DNA from: Ceratothoa steindachneri
Taxonomy: Eukaryota; Arthropoda; Malacostraca; Isopoda; Cymothoidae
Length of the DNA: 64,000 nucleotides
Direction of reading: 5' to 3'
Assembly (NCBI GenBank): GCA_963969495.1
Contig: OZ018329.1
Span: 69,585,252-69,649,251, forward strand
Of this stretch, positions 11,801-24,440 are shown piece by piece (the stretch's first letter is position 1; each line of letters begins with the position of its first letter). Below the pieces are notes generated by a model that saw only the letters and a list, made by a program, of their open reading frames with translations, had not been told where the DNA came from and made no database searches. A program made the position numbers and the translations under genes.

Positions 11801-14599
11801 TGTTTGATCTATAATTTTATTGCTGGTACACTTATTGAACTTATGTTATTTATTTTACGGAATAAAATTATGTTAGTTTGTCTAGCCTTTTAATATCTGG
11901 TCCATCTCTTTTTCTTTTATTTGTTCACAGAATAATAAACTACTCAATTTCCTATAAAATAAAGCCCCAATAAAGATACTGGTCAGTGATTTAGGTTCTG
12001 GATAGAAGCATTATTTTTGTTCTCTAATGAAAAAGTTATGAAAGATATGTAAAAATCATTTCGGAATAAAGCACCCGAAAATAAGCCACTAAAGAAAGTA
12101 TATTTTGATTGAATGATCAGTTTTATATTCACGCTAGAGTAGTTTTCTTGGTCTTTGTCATTTTCTGAGCAGTAATTCTTAAGTTGATAATAAAGCGAAC
12201 GGCCCGTGAAAGTTCAGGTGCTATAAGCAATTCTTCTGACCGAAAGATACCTTACAAACAAATTACAATATTGCATCCTTGAACCAAAGGTAAGTGTCAC
12301 TACACTACCTATCAAAAGTCGAGGCAATTAATTTAAGGTATCAATTACTGTAGAACATCGTAATAACGTAGAAATTAGCCATACTCTTCAAGCACTCTTG
12401 ACTTTTTCATGATGATTCTATAGAGGGCTGGAATAAGTTCAAAGACGCTCCTATTTTCTGACTAATACTATTTTCTTTTTAGTTTCATTACATGTAAAAT
12501 ACGGATCGAAAGACAAGTCAAAAGCGAGAAATCTTATTTTATCTTTAAAGATGACCGATTTTTGGCCTATCAGTTGTCAGAATGTTCCAGCAAAAGGGTT
12601 GGCATATTCTTTTCAATTATTAACATGAGAAATCTGTTAATAATCATTTCCACCATTAACAAAATATTAAACTAATTGGTTGAAAATAACAAAACAAAAG
12701 TTGAGTTTCCTCCTAATCATGCTAGCTCGTCTCACAAAAACATGAGGTCACTAATCATCGAAAATCTAATGAAAGCACTCTTGGTTACAAAATTCAGAAC
12801 TCAATAAAATCTAAAACTTATCGCAATAACAGTAGTACAACATCTTCATAAGCTTGATTTTATTGACATAATGACGGTGGAAAACAGTTTTACCTTAGAA
12901 CCCTAGAAATTTTTAAAAGAACTCGACGAAAGATAAGACCAGGAGGCATTGTAACCATCATTTTTTTATGAGTTTTAATTTAAACAATTCAGCTTAAATA
13001 TATTCCTGCATTAAATATCTAAAATTTAAGTTAAGGAAGAGCTGCTATTGCCCTTGTCAAATATTGCTATAATAAACACCTGTGTATGCAATAAACTAGA
13101 GACAAACATTGATTGGAATCAAAAGTTTACATAACCAGAAAATATGGCGTGTGTGTTAGAAGGTCGTAATTTACGCCTTGTAACTTATTTTATACTGCGC
13201 GAGCAATATGAAGTCTCGCATTATCATGAATAAATAATCCTTTGCTGAAGATGTACAGCGTTTACTGTCCGAGTGATAATTGTGCGAATATGTAGCAGTT
13301 CGTAATAAACAAAGCTCAAGGCGCGTTACCAAAACATATCGCTATCTGTTAATGAAAACCAGCCACCTTATTTATGTTTGAATTTTATCTCAGAATAAGC
13401 AGACAACTCATAGGATCTTTTTAATAATCAAAAATATAATTCAACTATATGTCGTTCTTCAGATCTGTTAGCCCTTACAGAGGGGCTTTTATTTCAAATT
13501 TAGAATCACGGTAATTTCTCACCATAGGTCAATAATCCATTCAAAAAGTGCTAATTCCTTTGGATGAAAAATAGTCACAAGCAGAGTGACCTATGACAGC
13601 ATCATGTTCTTATCTCGCCTTATAGTTATTTGTTAGTGAATGTTATTTTGGACAAAAATACCACTGAAATCCGCAAGAATCTTTTAGTTACTCTATAAAA
13701 TTCATACAGATTCTCGCTGGCATCTTTTTTAAAGCCATTAATGAAAATATTCGAAACCCAATGAAATGTAACGAAATACATTTGGGATGTGGCAATTAGG
13801 GAAATGTTAATTTTTTTAAATACATTGGAATATTTTAAATATATGAAACCCAATAAAATGTAATAGGCTACAATTGGAATGGGAAAATTAGTAAAAAATT
13901 AATTTCTCTAAATGCTTTGGTATATTTTAAGACCTAAATTTGTGTAAGTAAAACATTGAAAGAAATTTAGTCCTAAATTTTATCATTGCAGAATAACAGA
14001 GAAGAGGCTTTATTCATCTGGGTGACAGAAAAAAAAATGTAGCTAGGTTATTTCATTACGATCAACAGCATAGTAATAAATGGATGAGAGATGAGGCAAA
14101 GGAAACAAAGAATATAAAACATGGCAAAGAAAGGCAGTATAAAATCGAGAAAGATAAAGTAATTAAGTCATAGGTCACGCTAGAAGTGAGGAAAACTAAG
14201 CAGATGCTCCAAATCAGCACGGTATGAAATGATAGTTAAAATATAGACAAAAAGGGGAAACTATTGGAATTATCTTAATTTTATAGCTTCTATAACAAAC
14301 TTGTTTTGAAACTCTATAAGAAAAGCTAATGCAATGCAATGCAGTGGCAAAAAAATAAGAAGTTACACGAGGAAAATGGTCGACCAAATTTTCGCAGAGC
14401 AGCAAAGCAAAAGCCAAAGTCCTTCTTTTTCAAGGATTTTACCTACTATATTATAAATAATATTGTTCTAGTATTTTAAAGGAGGTAATTGATTAAATGG
14501 GAAAATTATGTTAAAATTTGCGTATTTTTTCATGCAGATCCCATTGCAAATCAGAGTTCGTTGCAGAACAGAATAGGCTAAATAAAACTCTACACTCAC
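8897..14599. other. AT-rich spacer, nothing recognised
   Basis: 5.7 kb with no supported gene, TE fossil or long tandem array. A T/G-skewed patch lies at about 10740-10915. Short frames (9706-9975, 10286-10519, 11512-11718, 13626-13853) have no family resemblance and AT-driven composition. Confidence 0.6.
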
Positions 14600-14683
14600 C
14601 CGTTCCCTAATGCTCCAAGCGTTCTCCCATTTTGGCCGTTCTGACTCCGCACCTGCCACACGCCTTGACTCTCCTGAATGTGA
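14600..14683 (-). CDS. Candidate internal exon of a host gene (28 codons, phase 0-0)
   Basis: On the minus strand an acceptor (CTCTCTAAATTAG) is followed by exactly 84 nt that are open in the phase starting at the first base, reading SHSGESRRVAGAESERPKWE then NAWSIRER. They end at CGG|GTGAGT, a near-consensus donor. The stretch is GC-richer than the AT-rich sequence around it. No family is recognised and no neighbouring exon was found, so a long-intron gene running through the window is possible but unproven. Confidence 0.3.
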
Positions 14684-14949
14684 CTAATTTAGAGAGGAAA
14701 AATAACATTTTCAAAACATTTTAATTAAAAGAAATTACCCACAATGATTTTCGCCTTATAATAGAAATCATCTGAACGCAAATAGTAGCGGTCAGATGTT
14801 CACATGGGTGAGTCACTGTATCCTTAACGTTCATATATGTATTTTCCAACTCATTTAGTGAAAAATGTGCTGCTACAGGCCTAAGGTCATGGGCAAAATA
14901 GTTTGAAGAGACAACTTTTGTGGTTTCAACATTTCATTGCCTCAGATTA

Positions 14950-15860
14950 TCGTGGGAGATCCAATCAAATGAGCCGCAGAAGAAAAAAACATATATTCTT
15001 AATATTTATTTTTTTAGAAAAACAAGATCAAAAAATCAAGATAAAAAGGTTAGGACTCCCCACAAACCTAACAAAAATGCGTATGCGATTATTAACGGAC
15101 CGCATAGCACACATTGCAATAGAAGAACAACGGGGACCCGAATTTGAGATACATCAGGGAGCCCCCCAAGGGAGATGCCTTAGCCCAACATTATGCAGTA
15201 TATATTCCTAGGGATCTACAAGATACAGACTTCGAGAACACCAAATATATACAGTTCGCAGGTGATATATCGATCATCGCCAACAGTCAGTATAGACACA
15301 CACCAACAATGGTCAGAAGAACAGCAACAGAAATAGAAAACATCAACAATTACGAAAAGACGTGGAAAATTATAACAAACCCAGACAAGTCTATCATCAT
15401 TCCAATAGGAAGAAGAAAAACATCGAAAGTGCTCATTAATGAAGACAGATATAGATACCAAAGAGAGGGAAAAGTTCTAGGGTCTCAATATAACCTCCAT
15501 TGGATACGAAAAACACGTCTCAGAAAGAATTAACCTAGTAAAAGCCATTCTAGCAAAATGTTCCAACTCAGGAATCTCAATGTAAAAAATAAGACCAAAA
15601 TTTATAATGCATTATGCAAATCGATTATTACTATATCCAACAATACCACTTAATCGACTCCACAATACTAATGCCGTTTACGAAGAGTGAAAAGTAGCGA
15701 CGTCTTGATAATTACCAACAAGAGACGGAGAGATCGACGCAAACAGCAAGATCTGCATCAAGAAGTATAGTGGGAACGAATAAACCTAACTCAACATAAA
15801 AAAGATACAAAGATATAGGAAAAGCTAAATGTACTTATTAGTGATGAAGAAAAGAGAAAA
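14950..15860 (+). pseudogene. Non-LTR retrotransposon RT fragment
   Basis: Translated pieces in shifting frames resemble a non-LTR RT and its C-terminal connector. They include RMRLLTDRIAHIAIEEQRGP, GAPQGRCLSPTLCSIYSRDL (RT block with PQG), QFAGDISIIA at the place of the F/YADD active site (second position now Gly), and EKTWKIITNPDKSIIIPIGR. Downstream come frameshifted parts like NVKNKTKIYNALCKSIIT and RRRDRRKQQDLHQEV near 15720-15760. The active site is lost and stops are frequent, so it is dead. No 5' or 3' end was recognised. The clade is not certain; it differs from both the I-clade and jockey-like elements elsewhere in the window. Confidence 0.75.
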
Positions 15861-16319
15861 TTAGAGATTCTCATACTGTAGAATACCACAAGAACAACAG
15901 AGGTAACTTTAGGAGCGGGAGACCGATTAAAGGAGTCAACCCCGCACCAATATTCACGTAATAAGAAGATCACGATCAATGGTAAAAGAAAATAAGGAAA
16001 CATTAACAACTGCATATTACTCAAATAAAACCCAAAGAACCAATTCAACAAAAAATAATAGAGGATCGAGAGCCTTAACGTAAAGAACGAATGACAATAG
16101 AATAAAATGAAAATTAGAAGCAACCAGGAGATGGCTGGTCAGCCAGCAAAAGATACTAACTCTTACTCATTCCTTTCCACCACTTTTTCTTAAGATCTAA
16201 TGTTTACTCTACTCTCACTAAACACTTTATCTTCCAACCTTTTTTAAGACGTAAAGGGGTAAAGAAAAACAATACATCATTTCCAAGAATAAAGTTATAA
16301 TTTTACAAGAGGATCGATT
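15861..16319. other. Spacer, nothing recognised
   Basis: May contain the unrecognised 3' end of the preceding RT fragment. Confidence 0.5.
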
Positions 16320-17260
16320 TCACTAGAGCCGATAGACCGTAGGCCTATCTGGCTCCTAGCAACGGGGTCTTGATCTAAAATATTTAGAAGCTTTCCATTA
16401 CATATCTCCTAACAATTTACTCATGGTGTTATTTTCAGATCCATGCTTATTGCCTAAGCCAAAGAGGAATAAAAGTAATTTATGGGAATTCTTTTGATAT
16501 ACGGAAAAAAACAACCATTAGAGCTCTTTCCTTTTATTTAAATATGCTTTTATATACGCCCCCCCCAAAAAAAAAAATTCTGAACTTTACGATTTGTTTT
16601 TTTTTATTCCAAAGCATTCGATCATAATATTTATTTTTCTGAACTGTTAGAAATAACTTTGATAAAATCATTAAGTATACGAAAAAACAACCTTATTTCA
16701 ATAATTCTGGAAAATATCACTAAATCTCTTTCTTTTCTAATACTTTATCTTTTAAAAAAATCTAGAACATTGAATAATAGCCTTCAATTTCAAAAAGATT
16801 CATTATGTTCAAATATGTAAATAAAATTACAAAAACATACCAGGCAATGGCTTCGCCACTTCCCCCTACAGGAAAGCTTGCGTTTCGCTACAAAGATTAA
16901 AATTTAAAATCTAAAACAAAGCAGCCATGGTTAAATTTTTCATTTTATTTTCTGAACTTTGCTAATTATAATAATTTTATGAAGGAACTCTAAACTAAGT
17001 TCCACCCCTTTCAAAGTATCACGTTGCTAAAATATAGTTATAGAAGAAGACATATATAAATAAATTTTCTGAACTTTACCATTTGTAATTCTTTGGGTTT
17101 TAAAAATTTCACAAAATTTCAATACTTATATTTATTTTTGAACTTCACCATTTTGGTTTTTTATATTATAAAAGAATTATTAGAAATAACTTTGATAAAA
17201 ACAACCTAAGTCATAACCAAACTAAGATAAAATTATTATTCAAATACTCAGAAAAATCCT
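16320..17260. repeat. Dispersed repeat R2, copy 2
   Basis: Ordered blocks shared with 5830-6480 (ACATATCTCCTAACAATTTA, GGAATTCTTTTGATATACGG, TTCTGAACTTTACGATTTG), with extra internal copies of the TTCTGAACTT unit near 16630, 16960, 17070 and 17135. Longer and more rearranged than copy 1. Confidence 0.6.
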
Positions 17261-17280
17261 CTTCTTAACTTATAGAGTTA

Positions 17281-17330
17281 GTGATGATGATGATGAAGTG
17301 ATGAAGTGATGAAGATGATGATGATGATAA
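17281..17330. repeat. GAT/GAA-type microsatellite
   Basis: Imperfect run of GATGAT and GTGATGAA units. Confidence 0.85.
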
Positions 17331-18384
17331 AGTAACACGAACTAATAAGTTGTTTTTTTAAGTCAAACTGTTAAAAAAGTGCCTTCCTAAAATAATGCTA
17401 GGGATTATAATTTTATTTTAACGACTTCTAAGGATTTAATATTTCTTAGTTGAAGGCCAAGTCAGTACTAGTCTAAGGATAAGGATAAAATAAGAGGTGA
17501 AAGTGTAGTATAGAGAGAGAAAAGATTGTGTAAGTAAGGGATGAGTGGTGTTGTTGATATGAATGAGGAGAGTTTTTGATTGTGATAAATTACTTTTAAT
17601 GAGGGTGATGCTGATATGTTCCAGGTTGCCTGGGCAACGCTTTCGCTTTACATTCTATTTTTCTTTTTGGTTATATTATTTTTATTTATAGCATAGGAGC
17701 CTTTGTTCTCGGGGTTTTTGTGTTTACATTGGGTCATTTTTCTTTTGTTTGTATTTGGTTTCTTGTAGTTTAGCAGTCGAGCCTTTCTTTTCCTAATGTT
17801 CTCTTTCTAGCTTTGTGATTTTTTTCATTTTTACTTGACTATACTAGTATGTAAACTAGAAAACACTCTTCTTTCGAATAATGGGTAATAATTTCTAAAA
17901 TCTGATACATACGAGTAAAAAAATAAATGAATTTTGAAATTCAATTTGGCTGACCAATAATTTGATAGAGCAAGTTTGATAGGAGGATCTCCATCGTTTG
18001 CTTAATAACTGTCAGAGGGGAAAAATTTGCAGCCTTTGCTTCTCAATGGCAAATACTTTATTTAACCTCGCTGAAGATGAACGAGGGAGTACGCCAGGCG
18101 AGAATGAAGCTGACTCGAGGTTAATAGATGTTTGCCTGTTGATTAGCGTCTATCTGACGTAAAGCCTTGTCTTCTGCTGCGAGCGAGACAGAGTCGAGGG
18201 CGTTTTGTCACGTCATGGGCTGGCGGTCACACGATGGCGAGTGCTACGAAGAAGGGTCTGCAAGATACTGCTATCCGCAACTGTACTCGCAACTGTACTG
18301 AAGTCTGGTGGCCCTTGTCTGAGTATTTATGTGACCTCAGCGGAAGTGCATCTCGCGAAGTGCCGGGAAGGAGCGGGCCTTATC
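17331..18384. other. Spacer, nothing recognised
   Basis: T-rich in 17650-17830 and GC-richer in 18170-18384, including two adjacent copies of CGCAACTGTACT. No gene supported. Confidence 0.55.
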
Positions 18385-18545
18385 CACTGGTGGGCGCGAT
18401 AACGAAAAAATGCATCACGATAACCAATAAATCGATGACGATAACCTTATCGACGATAACCGATAATCGATAACTTGCGATAGATTTATCGCCCGATAAG
18501 GTGATAACTGATAAATCGATAAATCCCGAATTATAATATAATATT
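18385..18545 (-). repeat. Candidate hAT terminal and subterminal repeats
   Basis: CACTGGTGGGCGCGATAACG at 18385 resembles a hAT terminus. It is followed by a dense cluster of short ATCGAT, GATAACC and CGATAA motifs in both orientations (18400-18530), the arrangement expected of subterminal transposase-binding repeats. The opposite terminus was not found. Confidence 0.45.
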
Positions 18546-18582
18546 GATTATTGACTATATATAGCGTTTCTTAGTTTCTTAC

Positions 18583-19185
18583 CTGGTGAGGCTCTCCCTT
18601 ATCTCCTCACAAATTTTGAAGATCCTCCTTCGCAGCGTCCTCCTAGGAAGGTACCTCTTTCTTAGGGTTGAGGGTGTGGACAATGTCCCTGAAGCTCTGA
18701 CTGTCCACAATATGCAGCGGCAGCATGTTGTCCACCACAAACCTGACATTTGTCTTGTCGACGGTGGACTGCAAGACGGCACTGGCCTGGGCCATGAGGC
18801 CAAAGGTCTCCGAGATGGACATCTGCCGCTGCCTCTTGCTGGTTGATTCGTCATCGGTTGATAGACCGGACCGGTTCCTACTGCGACCGCCAGTCCCAAC
18901 GTTGGCCTTAAACGCTTCATCAACTTGTTTTGCCTTGTCAGGATGAATCCTGTTGAAGTGGCTATTCAGGTTGGCCTTGGTGTCCTTGTTCACCTCCACC
19001 TCAGTGATCTTGTGGAGGCAAGACAAGCAGTGGAAGATGTATCTGTCACCAACCATCTTCTTGTACTTCACCCACTTGCCAAGGAATGGCCAGGGTGAAT
19101 GAGGCTTAGCCTCATTGAGCTCAGAGTCAATAGACTCCGCTGAGTCTCTTTGGCTTGATGCAAGCACAGTCTCTTGCGACGCCAT
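18583..19185 (-). pseudogene. hAT transposase N-terminal exon with BED-type zinc finger
   Basis: Minus-strand ORF starting at the ATG at 19185 (MASQETVLASSQRD). A BED-like finger, CLSC then H-x4-H in NLNSHFNRIH, would bind transposon ends. A Ser-rich linker (RNRSGLSTDDESTSKRQRQ) and the hAT block RFVVDNMLPLHIVDSQSFRD with HTLNPKKEVPS follow. A one-base frameshift near 18645 moves to RRTLRRRIFKICEEIRESLT, the expected continuation. The exon ends at CACCAG|GTAAGA, a strong donor, so this is exon 1 of a spliced transposase. The catalytic domain is absent: a candidate element end lies under 200 bp beyond the donor, so the rest seems deleted. Confidence 0.75.
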
Positions 19186-22100
19186 CACTAATTCAATACT
19201 ATAAAATAGAAAAACACTGCACTACTAAATTACAATAAAAATAGGATCAGTTTAGAATAGAGGCGTAACTTCGTAAGTGTTCAAAACGTTAATAAACGGA
19301 TATTAAAGAAAAGCACCGAATAATAAATGTATTCATATACACGTGCACAAAAAATTAGAATGGAAGAAGCACGAGAACATAGGGAAAAAAATCACCAAAG
19401 AACGCGTAAAACAGGTAGCGCGCAGGAGCAACACCTCGTGACCTCTCGTCCGACAGCTGGTTTCCAGCTCGGACCTACCTATTTCTGCGTTGTGTATCCA
19501 TTGTAGAATTACTTATATTCTTTATTTTTGTATATTGTAAATTATTTTTCTATTACCAGTTTCTGGCAACCCAAAACCCTTAGAAGTTGTTTAACTTAAG
19601 CCAACTCTCGCATCTAGTTTGTTATTATTTTCCTACGCGCTCATTTTGACTCCCCCGCCTGTTCCGTCTGAGGGAAGTCAGTACAAGTTCACTCAACGAC
19701 CTTGACTCTACGACACCGTCTAAGCCGTAAACATAGATAAATGATCAAAATCTGGTACGTAACTAGCCTGAAAACTACCCACCGGCCAATAAGTGAAAAG
19801 AGGCTTGTAAAAAGGCTGCAGAAAGGGGTCAAATGGGAATGCTTAGAAGAAATAAATCCAAGACTGTCTCAATCTAGTATGATACTGCAGGAAATATTTG
19901 CTGATGTGTGCCATTCAACCAGGTAACATATGTATCAGGCTACATAGGGCATCCCCTTGCAGCCTTCTTTTGAAAGAATACCCCTCTGGAGATCTATAAG
20001 CCTACGCTACCTAAAGTTTACCACTAGGTCGAAATGTGTTCGAAAGTCAGCTTCAAGTAGGGTAGGATGTTAGACCTTTGCCAAAATTGAACCTTAGGTG
20101 AGGAAGTATCTTAAACTCATGCTGAATATGATGCTTAACTCACCGTATGTTGCGATCCAGGATCCGTTTGAGACTTGCAATTGAGGGAAGTAAGGTGGCC
20201 TATTTTTCCCACTAATGCTCAAGAATCAACCAGAAAACGAATAATGGTGACTAAATACAACATTAAAACTTTTTGTTGTTTGAGGCTGCTCCTAATCCTT
20301 GGTTCTAGGTTTGAGGAGGAGTTTTCTTCTTCAACCTACGTTGGTACAAACAATAACTAAGACGACTGCACATGAAACGAGAAACTACGGCGGTCGGTTA
20401 GTCGCTTAACGAAAGTCTGCGTTTGTGGACATTCCACAGACTAGAATTATCTCAGTCTAGAGTTTTTTGGAATTTCTAGTGAGAAGAGAAAGCTTTTTCT
20501 TGAAACACTAATCTCATCTGGCACTGGGGAAGAGTTTACAGTGACTACCATTAGCCTGAATAATTCGAAAGGGTATCGGCCTCTTTGGCAATCTTGTGCC
20601 AAAGAGGCACAAAACAGCCTAAACTCTCTGGCTGTGTGTCGGGAATAGTTCCCAAAGCGTTTTGTTAATGAGTAAGTGACCTCATTGGAAAAATTAGGTT
20701 CGTAGTTCTCATGTTGAGGAGTGCAACGAGGTTAAAGATTTTTTTCGTTATATCAAAGCTATCTTCGGGGATAAAATAAGGTCACGTACAATTACTGCGG
20801 TTGAAGGGGCTAGAGAGGAGCTGGTACGAATTTTTCCTTGTTAATCACTACTCAATGAATCTTGAACAGGAGAGCACATATATTTGTTAATCCAGAATTA
20901 TGAGTCATTCTCCTGATACGCGGGCAAAGGGTTGTTTATTTCTTCAACGTGAACAGGGGTGGAATTGAGAGAATAAATCTATCGTTAGGGTACGTACAGA
21001 AAGAGAACAGGTATACCCTTTTGGTCCATCGCCGCCGACCGCGCCAAGAATTAAACCATAACAAGTTTAGGAGTGCAGACAAGCGTGTCAAAGCAGGCAG
21101 TTTCTTCTGTGCATGCCTAGATTAGTTTATACGATTTAATTCCTCGCGCCGGTCGGTAAGATTTGGCGTCAGTAGCCCGCCACTATAAACCTACCTTATT
21201 TTTACTCGAACTCTAACAAAGGAAAACTTTCCCATGTATCAGGAGAACTGATTAGAGATAGCACCAATTTACTCATGACTACTGCATCTCACTGGGGTGT
21301 GAGATGGTCAGGTCGACTCGTCTTCATTCTCTATCCAACTCTCACATGCTGGCTCCAAGCGCCACACCCCGGTAACCTCTTCAGCAGGTGGGTTAAACCA
21401 TGTGAGGGAAACTCATCTATGATAGCAGGTAGGTGAAAGGGGAAGGGCGAGTATAAACAGACTTATACCTCGGTTGTCTCCTCTATTCCGCCTCTTTTCA
21501 TGGAGAGGAAGAACACGCTCAGGTTTTAGAGCACTGCGCTTGGGAAGTCTTTGGCAAGTGCCTAAGTATATCCCGCTCATATTCTGTTTCATATCTGCTA
21601 TAAATAACCAACAACAGGCAAATGCAGAGAAAGGGGTCATTGCGACTTGCACCCTTAAGTCAATTATCAGGAGAATGATCCGGAAATATGGAATATTCAA
21701 ACTTTCTCTCGAGAGACGAGCAACGGTTAAATTTAGCACCTACGATAAACCAGTTTTCTCTAGAAACCAATAAATTAGAAGGTATGATTTGAAAACAGTC
21801 AATCAATGACCAAATCTTCTGACACTATTTGTGGCTGGACTGTCACTATTTTAAAGCTCTAATTCCAGCACCAATTTGTGAGCAATGTTTATACACTATA
21901 TTTTTAAAAAATATAATGAGTAAGTAAGTGAAATTTCCATGTTACATAAAAGCATGCATTTAATATATTTTATGAAGATTACATATGTTACAATCGTATA
22001 GATATTCAAGAAATTTTAATAAATAAACTAAAGGAAGAAGATATTGACAAGTCTAACATAAGAGAATTTTTCAGGAACATTCTAGAAATTTCTTGAAATC

Positions 22101-22590
22101 ATCTGCCAAAATTTTCCAGGTCAGTAAGAAGTGTAAAGCAATCATTGTTGTCATACTAACTCTGCAGCGATGCCACCATACCTGAAAGTAACTCATGAGC
22201 TCCATCAGAGAATTAATTGTTCACTTGAAGACATCGGGGAGGACTCTTTCTGCGACTTCAAGAGAGATAGGAAGCTCCAAGGGTGTTTTTCAGCGTGTTA
22301 CAAAATTAATAAATGAAAACAAAAATCTATAAATCACCTGCAAATGTCAGTCGACCCCACGTAACCACCTTCTGTGAAACAAAAGTCGTTCGGCAGTCCT
22401 CTATGAAGGATCCCTTCTCAACTGCAGCAGGAATTTCTCTAAAAATAAAAACCAATATTTGATAAAAAGTAACCCATTTCATACTCTCTCGTCGCCTCAA
22501 TATATATAGTTTAAAAACTCTTTCTCCAGCGACAAAACCAATCATCAGTAAGAAGAACTAGAAGGAGAGCTTCAAATATCCTGAAGCTCA
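19186..22590. other. Spacer, no gene supported
   Basis: 3.4 kb without a recognised domain. Several stretches (19740-20360, 20380-21060, 21400-21770) are GC-richer than average and could be very old TE remains, but no motif was found. Confidence 0.5.
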
Positions 22591-22596
22591 TGTTGT

Positions 22597-23290
22597 TTGA
22601 AGGGAATGAAGAGTGCGAGAGAATTCATTTTAGCGAAAAAAGTAAATTTATGTAATTTAGTTGGATCTAATGGCCGAAGCTTTGTTAGACACGCTGCAGG
22701 TGGCATACTCAACCATAAATATGTTATAATTTCTGCCAATAATGGAGGAGGTAGCGTCAAGGTTTGGGTGATTTTAGTTTGAAGAAGTTGGTTCAATAAA
22801 GCGAATATTTAGAAGGGCACTTGCGAATGCGTATATAAACCTCGTACAACATGTTATAATTTCACTCCGACCATCTCTGAACTAGCCAGCAATAGTTAGT
22901 CCTGTAAACGTACCATGACATGCTGCAAAGCACTAAAAATACTATTTTAAACAGGAAGATATCAAAGTAATGAAGTGGTCTGCTCAGAGCCCGGACATGA
23001 ACCCAATTGAATACATCTGGAAATTCATTGGAGACAAAGTTTAAGACCAGTAACCTTCAACTGTTACGGATTTGTGGACGAAAATTGAGCAATAATGGAA
23101 AAAAATAACACCAGAATTTTGCAAGATCCTGGTTAGATCCTATGGTCATCGTTGATCCGAAGTAATAGAAAACAAAGTCTTCAATAAGTGTTTTAATTTT
23201 GATCCTTGTTAAATCCTACTTGGTTTATATTGTATTTGATTCCTAGCAATTCTTTGAATGATAGTTTTCTAATTTTGCAAGTGTCAATAT
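22597..23290 (+). pseudogene. Tc1-like transposase, C-terminal half, decayed
   Basis: Plus-strand pieces of a Tc1/mariner DDE domain. They comprise LVGSNGRSFVRHAAGGILNH and KYVIISANNGGGSVKVWVIL (22660-22780, near the first Asp region, GGGSV.VW conserved), a degraded HD..AKHT region near 22915, and then MKWSAQSPDMNPIEYIW (22970-23030) holding the last acidic catalytic site. WTKIEQ, ITPEFCKILVRSYG and EVIENKVFNK follow. Frameshifts and stops occur between and within blocks. It is a different lineage from the Tc1 at 0.5-1.3 kb, judging by its residues. Confidence 0.85.
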
Positions 23291-23640
23291 CTTATTTTGT
23301 TTGTATATTTAGTGTAATTTTTGAATGTACAATTTTATCATATAAAATCTAAATAAAATATATTAAATCCATTTCTTTATGTACCCTAAAAATTACATTA
23401 AAATAATCATATATTTTGAAAATATTTGAAAAAAGAAAAATCGTTCTATTATTTTGCTCGGTAGTATACACCTCTGTGGATGCCCAAAGGATCATCAGTG
23501 GAATACTCAAGAAATGAGGGTTATATTTATATCTCTGGATGGAGGATTCCGAAAACGAGATTATCTTTTGTGCTTTATTAATCTAAATAAGAAAAATATA
23601 CCTTGCATCATCCCCTGTGCCCTTCGCTTAATCAATTACT
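23291..23640. other. AT-rich spacer, probably includes Tc1 3' end
   Basis: No gene. A terminal repeat of the preceding Tc1 may lie here but could not be paired. Confidence 0.5.
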
Positions 23641-24440
23641 AAGCTCGTTTCAGCCTACACCTCCATAAACGAATAGCTGTCTGCAAACTTTTTCAAACTT
23701 AACCACGATAAAACTGAAGTTCTCCTTGTTAGTACCGCTTCGATGGTGGAGAAATCTAAAGCTTTCTTCCCCTCCCTTAACCTTCGGGAAACCAATGTCG
23801 CCTTCTCTGTTGCCATCAGTAGTAATCTTGGTGTTAATTTCGACAAGCTTTGAGACTGCTATTCTTACCTTCGTCACCTCACACATATACTACTGCAATT
23901 CTCTTCTAGTGAATCTCCCTTCTTCCTCACTTCGCCCACTACAACTAATTCAAAACTATGCTGACCGGATCCTCCTTCGCCACCCCAGGTTCTCTCCTTC
24001 GATACATCTGTACAGGAGCTACACTGGTTAACTATTCGCTTCCGTACCCACTAAAAAATTCTTCTCATCACATAAAAGACCCTAAACATCGAGGCTACAC
24101 CTTATATCTCGTCTGCCCTCTTCCGTCGTCAAACTCCTCGGGCACTCGGGTCTAACCTCGCTCCCATCCTGAACACTCCTCGTTCTGTCCTCTGCTCGAT
24201 GGGTGACCTTTCCTTCTCAGTTTGTGCTCCTATACTCTGGAATGCCCTTCCTGCCGAAGTCCGATCCTCTCCCTCCATTGGTACTGTTAACAGTCTCCTG
24301 AAGACTCATCTCTTCATAATTGGCTTTTCTTCACTGTAAACTTTCTCTACACTCGCTACACAACCTGCGCACTGTGAGAGCTAATAGCCCTGAAGGGCGC
24401 ATTAGAAATACTCATTATTATTATTATTATTATTATTATA
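23641..24440 (+). pseudogene. CR1/L2-like retrotransposon 3' fragment
   Basis: Frameshifted pieces of the RT C-terminal region: WLSANFFKLNHDKTEVLLVS, SSNLGVNFDK, YYCNSLLVNLPSSSLRPLQL followed by IQNYADRILL (the DYCNALL..LP..RLQ..QNAAAR block), and an ELHWL-like remnant. The end carries an ATT repeat in the 3' tail, as in CR1/L2/Rex-type elements that lack poly(A). It is 5' truncated and dead. Confidence 0.8.
24414..24440. repeat. (ATT)n 3' tail
   Basis: About nine ATT units directly after the retroelement's 3' UTR; this is the element's own microsatellite tail rather than an independent repeat. Confidence 0.85.
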
